Of a DNA stretch of 64,000 nucleotides, positions 60,310-64,000 are shown piece after piece (positions within the stretch are counted from its first letter, which is position 1; the number at the start of each line of letters is the position of its first letter). Where the stretch lies: positions 186,001 to 250,000 of the forward strand of contig CAVZZV010000002.1 of assembly GCA_963779845.1 (NCBI GenBank). The letters run 5' to 3'. This stretch comes from CAVZZV01 sp963779845 (lineage in GTDB: Bacteria > Bacteroidota > Bacteroidia > Bacteroidales > GCA-2748055). Under the pieces are notes generated by a model. It saw only the letters and a list, made by a program, of their open reading frames with translations. It ran no database searches and had not been told where the DNA came from. Both the position numbers and the translations under genes were made by a program.

Positions 60310-61845
60310 CTATCTGACGATATCCATCTTTTCTAATACCTCCTCCAGGCTCGATTCGGGGGCAATAGTATTATATCCGCCCCAGAAGGCGGGATCATCA
60401 TCGAATTTTTGCTCAGAAAGTATGGTGCCGGATGGCAACTGTTCATTAAGTCGGATCCGCTTTTTAATCCCGGGGTTCACATCGGTTATGGCCATCTCGA
60501 TGCTCAGACTGTATGCGGAAGATAACCATTGCCTGCGTTTGCGCATCCTGAACCGAACTTCTCCGCGGACCTGGTTGAGATGATACCCGTCCGGACCATC
60601 CCGATATTCTACATGGTAGATTGCCGATAAAGGCCGGGTTTGGATAGTGCGTTTTTTGCTCACGATAAACAGGTCCTTTTCCTGGCTTATATAGTGTGGA
60701 TTTAGCTGAAAGTCTGCGGCAAGTATGGCCAGGTTTTGCATATCCAGATAGAGCTCGCCCTGATAGAGGGCAGTTTCGATATAATCCTTTTGCCGGAAAG
60801 CAATTACATACACCAGCCGGTCGCGGTAACTAACGATGTCGGCCATCCTGTAGGAATAAAGTTCCCTGTAGCCTTCTGCCATGAAATCAGGTAAATTCTT
60901 GGCAATATCCAGTTGAAGACAACTGTTCACTCCTGACTTTATTTTCATGAAAATGGTATCTTCTGCGTTCAAATCGATGCTTTTTCGGCCTTTGATAATT
61001 TTAGCCCTCTCGATCTTGGAAGATTTACTGTAGGGCTCTTTTGCAATTTCAAGAACTGCTTCGGAAAAAACGGTGACCTTACTATTGCGCCGGATAATCT
61101 CACGGTAATAGGCATTCATAGCAGTATATTCCGATAGGTAGTTTTCGGCAATCCTGGAAATAGCCTCATCCAGTATGGTTGCAGGGTCCCTATAGCGAAT
61201 AACAATTTCCTGCAGGGAGATGACAAGAGGGATTAATTTAATTGTCAGGAAATCAGGGCTGTCACTATTAAAAACAACGGTTCTGTTTTGATACCCGATA
61301 TAGGAAACCATTATTTCCCGTTGTGTAGAGTCGGGAAGAATTTTCATCAGAAACTCCCCCTCTTCATTGGCAATGGTTCCCTCATGTGTGCCACTTAGCA
61401 CGATGGTGGCGAAGGATAATGGCTTGCTGCTCTTTTCATCAATCACTTTTCCCCTGAGGTAAATATAAGCTGCGGTCAGATTTTTGGATTCTCTATCCCC
61501 CCCGCTATCCTTGATTATGACAATATTTCTATCCACCATTACATATCTGAGATGTTTGTCCGAGAATAAGGTATCAAGGCATTTTTGAAGTGGGAGGTTT
61601 ATGACATTAAGGGAGCGGATACGCTTTTCGGGGATGATTTCAGTGTTATAGGAGAAGTTGAGATTTGTGATCGAAGAGATGGAATCAAGGATCTCAATAA
61701 TCGGGGAATCGTTCATCTGAAGGGTAATGGGAATCTCTTTCCATTGGGCAGAGGCATCGAAGGAGTTCATAAGAAATCCTACAAGCAGTAAAATTACTGA
61801 AAGCTGCTTGCATGAAGTAATGCCTCTATTTTCTGGCCCTGTCAT
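60310..61845 (-). CDS. STN and carboxypeptidase-regulatory-domain protein of a sigma/FecR operon
   Basis: 511-residue envelope protein. The signal peptide ends FDASAQ (~34). STN/secretin domain at about 35-115 (IIEILDSISSITNLNFSYN; LNVINLPLQKCLDTLFSDKH), CarboxypepD_reg-like domain at about 130-215 (LRGKVIDEKSSKPLSFATIV), then a 290-residue beta-rich domain of unknown type ending AFWGGYNTIAPESSLEEVLE. There is no plug/barrel, so it is not a TonB receptor. It is third in an operon with sigma factor and FecR, 9 bases after FecR. A paralogue begins at the right edge. Confidence 0.82.
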   Translation of the reverse strand: MTGPENRGITSCKQLSVILLLVGFLMNSFDASAQWKEIPITLQMNDSPIIEILDSISSITNLNFSYNTEIIPEKRIRSLNVINLPLQKCLDTLFSDKHLRYVMVDRNIVIIKDSGGDRESKNLTAAYIYLRGKVIDEKSSKPLSFATIVLSGTHEGTIANEEGEFLMKILPDSTQREIMVSYIGYQNRTVVFNSDSPDFLTIKLIPLVISLQEIVIRYRDPATILDEAISRIAENYLSEYTAMNAYYREIIRRNSKVTVFSEAVLEIAKEPYSKSSKIERAKIIKGRKSIDLNAEDTIFMKIKSGVNSCLQLDIAKNLPDFMAEGYRELYSYRMADIVSYRDRLVYVIAFRQKDYIETALYQGELYLDMQNLAILAADFQLNPHYISQEKDLFIVSKKRTIQTRPLSAIYHVEYRDGPDGYHLNQVRGEVRFRMRKRRQWLSSAYSLSIEMAITDVNPGIKKRIRLNEQLPSGTILSEQKFDDDPAFWGGYNTIAPESSLEEVLEKMDIVR

Positions 61846-61854
61846 CTTTGAAGA

Positions 61855-62847
61855 TTATTTCTCAAAGATATATTTTTCTCCTTTCCTGGAATAAGAGATG
61901 TCAAAAGCTTCGGTTATGGTTTGCAGAATTGAATCGAGGGGCATATTAGAATATGCGGTCGTCATTTTTAAATCGCCCGGGAAATTGTTGCCGGTTTCTA
62001 TTTTAGCATGGTAAGCCTGTTCGAGTATTTTCAAAATTTCTTCCAGGTCTTCGTTTATGAAGCGGAATTCCTTTGTTTTCCATGAAAGATAATTGAGGTT
62101 CTCCTGATTGGAAAGCTGCACGCTGTGATCAGTGGAAATTCCAAATTCTCCCGGATGCAGGAATATCCCATTCGGATTCATTTCATTTGCCAGTTGAACA
62201 GTCCCCGATTCGACAAATACCTCCACCTCCCGAATTCCGGGATTGTTTTTTACATTGAACGAAGTGCCTTTTACCAGGATGCGGGAATTTCCTGTTGAAA
62301 TCTGGAATGGGCTTTTGGCCATGGGAGCCACTTCGAAAAAAGCTTCCCCCTCAAGAATAAGCTTCCTCTTTTGAGGATAGGACCTGTCCAATCGAACTTC
62401 CGCCCCTTTATTAAGTGTGACAAGGCTTCCATCGCTAAGTTCAATAGTTGTAATGCCGGTTAAGGCACGGTACCGCAAACCCGATTTTAGAAAGAGTTGA
62501 TCATCATTTAGGAAGTAGGCCGTACCAAGTCCTATGCCCAAAAGAAGAAGGATTACCGCTGCCAGCCTCAAAAGGGACCGCGGCGAACCCAGGCTTCCGG
62601 ATTGGGAGGTTTCGATCAGTCCGTCCTCTTCAAGACGGCCTTTTAATTCAGACCAGGGAATATCGGTGGTTTCCGGATTGCCATGTGGGGGCCTGTATTT
62701 GTCAAACTCCTTTTGCAAATTAGTAAATTCCTGCCTGGCAACAGGATTTTTGCGGAGCATTTTGGTGAAGCTCTTTTTTTGTTCTTCAGTAGCCTCAAGT
62801 GTAATACATGCTACTGCAAGGTTCCAGTATTGGGGGGTCAATTTCAT
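61855..62847 (-). CDS. FecR family anti-sigma factor
   Basis: 330 residues: a cytoplasmic N-terminal part (~1-85, with the ECF-binding segment), one membrane helix (LLRLAAVILLLLGIGLG ~90-110), periplasmic FecR domain (TGITTIELSDGSLVTLNKGA; YPQKRKLILEGEAFFEVAP) and a C-terminal DUF4974 domain (EDLEEILKILEQAYHAKIET). It senses a signal via the STN-domain protein and holds the sigma factor. It starts 3 bases after the sigma gene's stop. Confidence 0.93.
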   Translation of the reverse strand: MKLTPQYWNLAVACITLEATEEQKKSFTKMLRKNPVARQEFTNLQKEFDKYRPPHGNPETTDIPWSELKGRLEEDGLIETSQSGSLGSPRSLLRLAAVILLLLGIGLGTAYFLNDDQLFLKSGLRYRALTGITTIELSDGSLVTLNKGAEVRLDRSYPQKRKLILEGEAFFEVAPMAKSPFQISTGNSRILVKGTSFNVKNNPGIREVEVFVESGTVQLANEMNPNGIFLHPGEFGISTDHSVQLSNQENLNYLSWKTKEFRFINEDLEEILKILEQAYHAKIETGNNFPGDLKMTTAYSNMPLDSILQTITEAFDISYSRKGEKYIFEK

Positions 62848-62850
62848 TTT

Positions 62851-63405
62851 TTATATTCTGAAAGTATTGTCATCATTAAGCAGTAAGCTCCTCAGAGCCT
62901 TCAATGCTTTGCTCATATTTGCTTCCACAGTTTTGACTGAAATAGAAAGAGCCGTGGCAATTTCCTCATATTTTAACCCTTCAAAACGACTCATTATAAA
63001 AATTTTTCTCGTTTTTTCCGGCAACTTATCAAGGATATCCAGTATTCTGTCATAGGTCTCTTTTTCATCCAAAAGATCCTGAGGATCCGGGTTTTCACTT
63101 TCCCCTTCTCGTAGCATCTCAGGTTCCATGCGTACTTCTCGTCGGTTTCTTCGCAATGCCATAAGGGAATTGTTGAATGCCGATCTGTAGAGGTATGCAT
63201 GCAGTGCTTTAATTTTCAGTTCTTTTCGGTTTTTCCATATCGAATAAAAAATATCCTGTACGATTTCCTTTGCCTGCTCTTCATTTTTAAGAACAGAGGC
63301 CGAATATTTAACCATTCCCGAATAATTTTCCCGGAACACCTCCTCGAAAGCCTTGATGCTCCCCTTCCGGATCTGAAGAATAGTGTATTGATCTTTTAAG
63401 TTCAT
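62851..63405 (-). CDS. ECF RNA polymerase sigma factor (FecI-like)
   Basis: 184 residues. Region 2 has AFEEVFRENYSGMVKYSASV and IFYSIWKNRKEL; region 4 has LPEKTRKIFIMSRFEGLKYEEI and SVKTVEANMSKALKALRSLL. It is first in the sigma-FecR-STN operon and would direct transcription of target genes. The nearest candidate targets are the operon itself and the paralogue at the right edge. Confidence 0.94.
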   Translation of the reverse strand: MNLKDQYTILQIRKGSIKAFEEVFRENYSGMVKYSASVLKNEEQAKEIVQDIFYSIWKNRKELKIKALHAYLYRSAFNNSLMALRRNRREVRMEPEMLREGESENPDPQDLLDEKETYDRILDILDKLPEKTRKIFIMSRFEGLKYEEIATALSISVKTVEANMSKALKALRSLLLNDDNTFRI

Positions 63406-63463
63406 CTATATTCAGCCCAATGTGTAAATGGTAAAGTTACAATATAGAATGAAACTGGAAAAA

Positions 63464-64000
63464 TCAATCAAAATTCAGTTTTCTGTTTAATTTTCGGATG
63501 GCACTTTCGATGGACTGATCGGGTTCGATTACATTGTCTTTGCCCCAGAAGTCGGGATCAAAATAGCTGTACACGACCTCATCGAGGATATCATTCCGCT
63601 TGAAGCGCTGGCTGTTCTGAATTTTTTCAGGGCTCGCGGATGTTCGGTCGGTTATGGCAATTTCCGACATGGTTGTGTAATTGGAGTTGAACAATTTTTT
63701 GTCCCAATTTATCTTGTACTTCACTTCGGCCCGGGAATAGCTGAAATACCATGTTCCATCCTGTATGGAATATTTTGTGAGATATAGAGCCCTTTCCGGG
63801 GTGACTTTCATGCCGGCAGGTTTTTTCTGGATGAATAACCGTTCGGCTGCGTCGCTATTTTCAAGATTCATCTCAAATTCGGCTTCGGTAATGGCGAGGC
63901 TTTCCATTTCGATAAAGAGCCTCCCAAAATAATAGGGATCGGTAATACCGGATTTCTGGTTAAAACTCATTACATAGTGCAACCGGTTATTAATGTTGAC
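63464..64000 (-). CDS. C-terminal part of a second STN/carboxypeptidase-regulatory-type protein (partial)
   Basis: The frame is open to the right edge, so the N-terminus lies outside. Its 170+ residues parallel the last third of the protein at 60310-61845: GRLFIEMESLAITEAEFEMN matches GELYLDMQNLAILAADFQLN and FDPDFWGKDNVIEPDQSIES matches FDDDPAFWGGYNTIAPESS. Its stop lies about 60 bases upstream of the sigma gene's start on the same strand. Confidence 0.8.
   Translation of the reverse strand, partial: VNINNRLHYVMSFNQKSGITDPYYFGRLFIEMESLAITEAEFEMNLENSDAAERLFIQKKPAGMKVTPERALYLTKYSIQDGTWYFSYSRAEVKYKINWDKKLFNSNYTTMSEIAITDRTSASPEKIQNSQRFKRNDILDEVVYSYFDPDFWGKDNVIEPDQSIESAIRKLNRKLNFD

Overview
The window looks like chromosomal DNA of a free-living member of the Bacteroidota, probably near Bacteroidales/Marinilabiliales. 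The evidence is SusC/SusD-type proteins, a hybrid two-component regulator, type IX secretion C-terminal domains, a sigma/FecR/STN operon, an S16 protein with a Bacteroidota-style extension, and a textbook TTTG-N19-TAnnTTTG promoter before rpsP. No rRNA, tRNA or CRISPR array was recognised.

Layout. (1) 1-18.2 kb is mostly core: dnaE with an N-terminal exonuclease domain (interrupted by many indels), rpsP, rimM (in-frame amber codon), a Tat-exported Gfo/Idh/MocA oxidoreductase with a DoxX partner, tsaC/sua5, a glycosyltransferase, dapD, a SPOR lipoprotein, a zinc-type ABC system whose binding protein is fused to YidD, two tandem PPi-type phosphofructokinases, a dihydroorotate-dehydrogenase-like protein and a thioredoxin-fold protein. 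(2) 18.4-21.4 kb is a compact restriction-modification operon (XRE regulator, Dam-type adenine methylase, AlwI-family endonuclease with a frameshift). (3) 21.5-22.2 kb is an IS5-family transposase remnant. (4) 22.3-49.8 kb is an AT-rich polysaccharide utilisation locus read entirely on the minus strand: hybrid two-component regulator, SusC, SusD, a BACON/DUF5689 surface lipoprotein, a DUF1080-alginate-lyase fusion, three secreted TIM-barrel isomerase-like proteins (one fused to DUF1080), a Gfo/Idh/MocA dehydrogenase, an Nramp-like transporter, a further sugar isomerase and two type IX secreted proteins. (5) 49.8-51.5 kb is an IS4 transposase and an IS3 orfA remnant. (6) 51.6-64 kb returns to housekeeping: an endonuclease/exonuclease/phosphatase protein, two rhomboids, mutL, a small membrane protein, an ion channel, gmhA, yifB, a GIY-YIG nuclease gene with a short-repeat array and flanking inverted repeats, and an ECF sigma/FecR/STN-domain operon with part of a second copy at the right edge.

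How it fits together. The locus at 22-50 kb can be read as sensing and importing an acidic or oxidised glycan. A lyase would cut it outside the cell, and dehydrogenase, TIM-barrel and DUF1080 proteins would process sugars, perhaps through a 3-keto-glycoside route. This is inference from family membership. From 33.7 to 46.2 kb almost every gene is broken by single-base indels, yet the protein pieces remain well conserved. The same pattern occurs in dnaE, which is normally essential, so consensus sequencing error is the leading explanation there. Genuine decay of the locus is the alternative.
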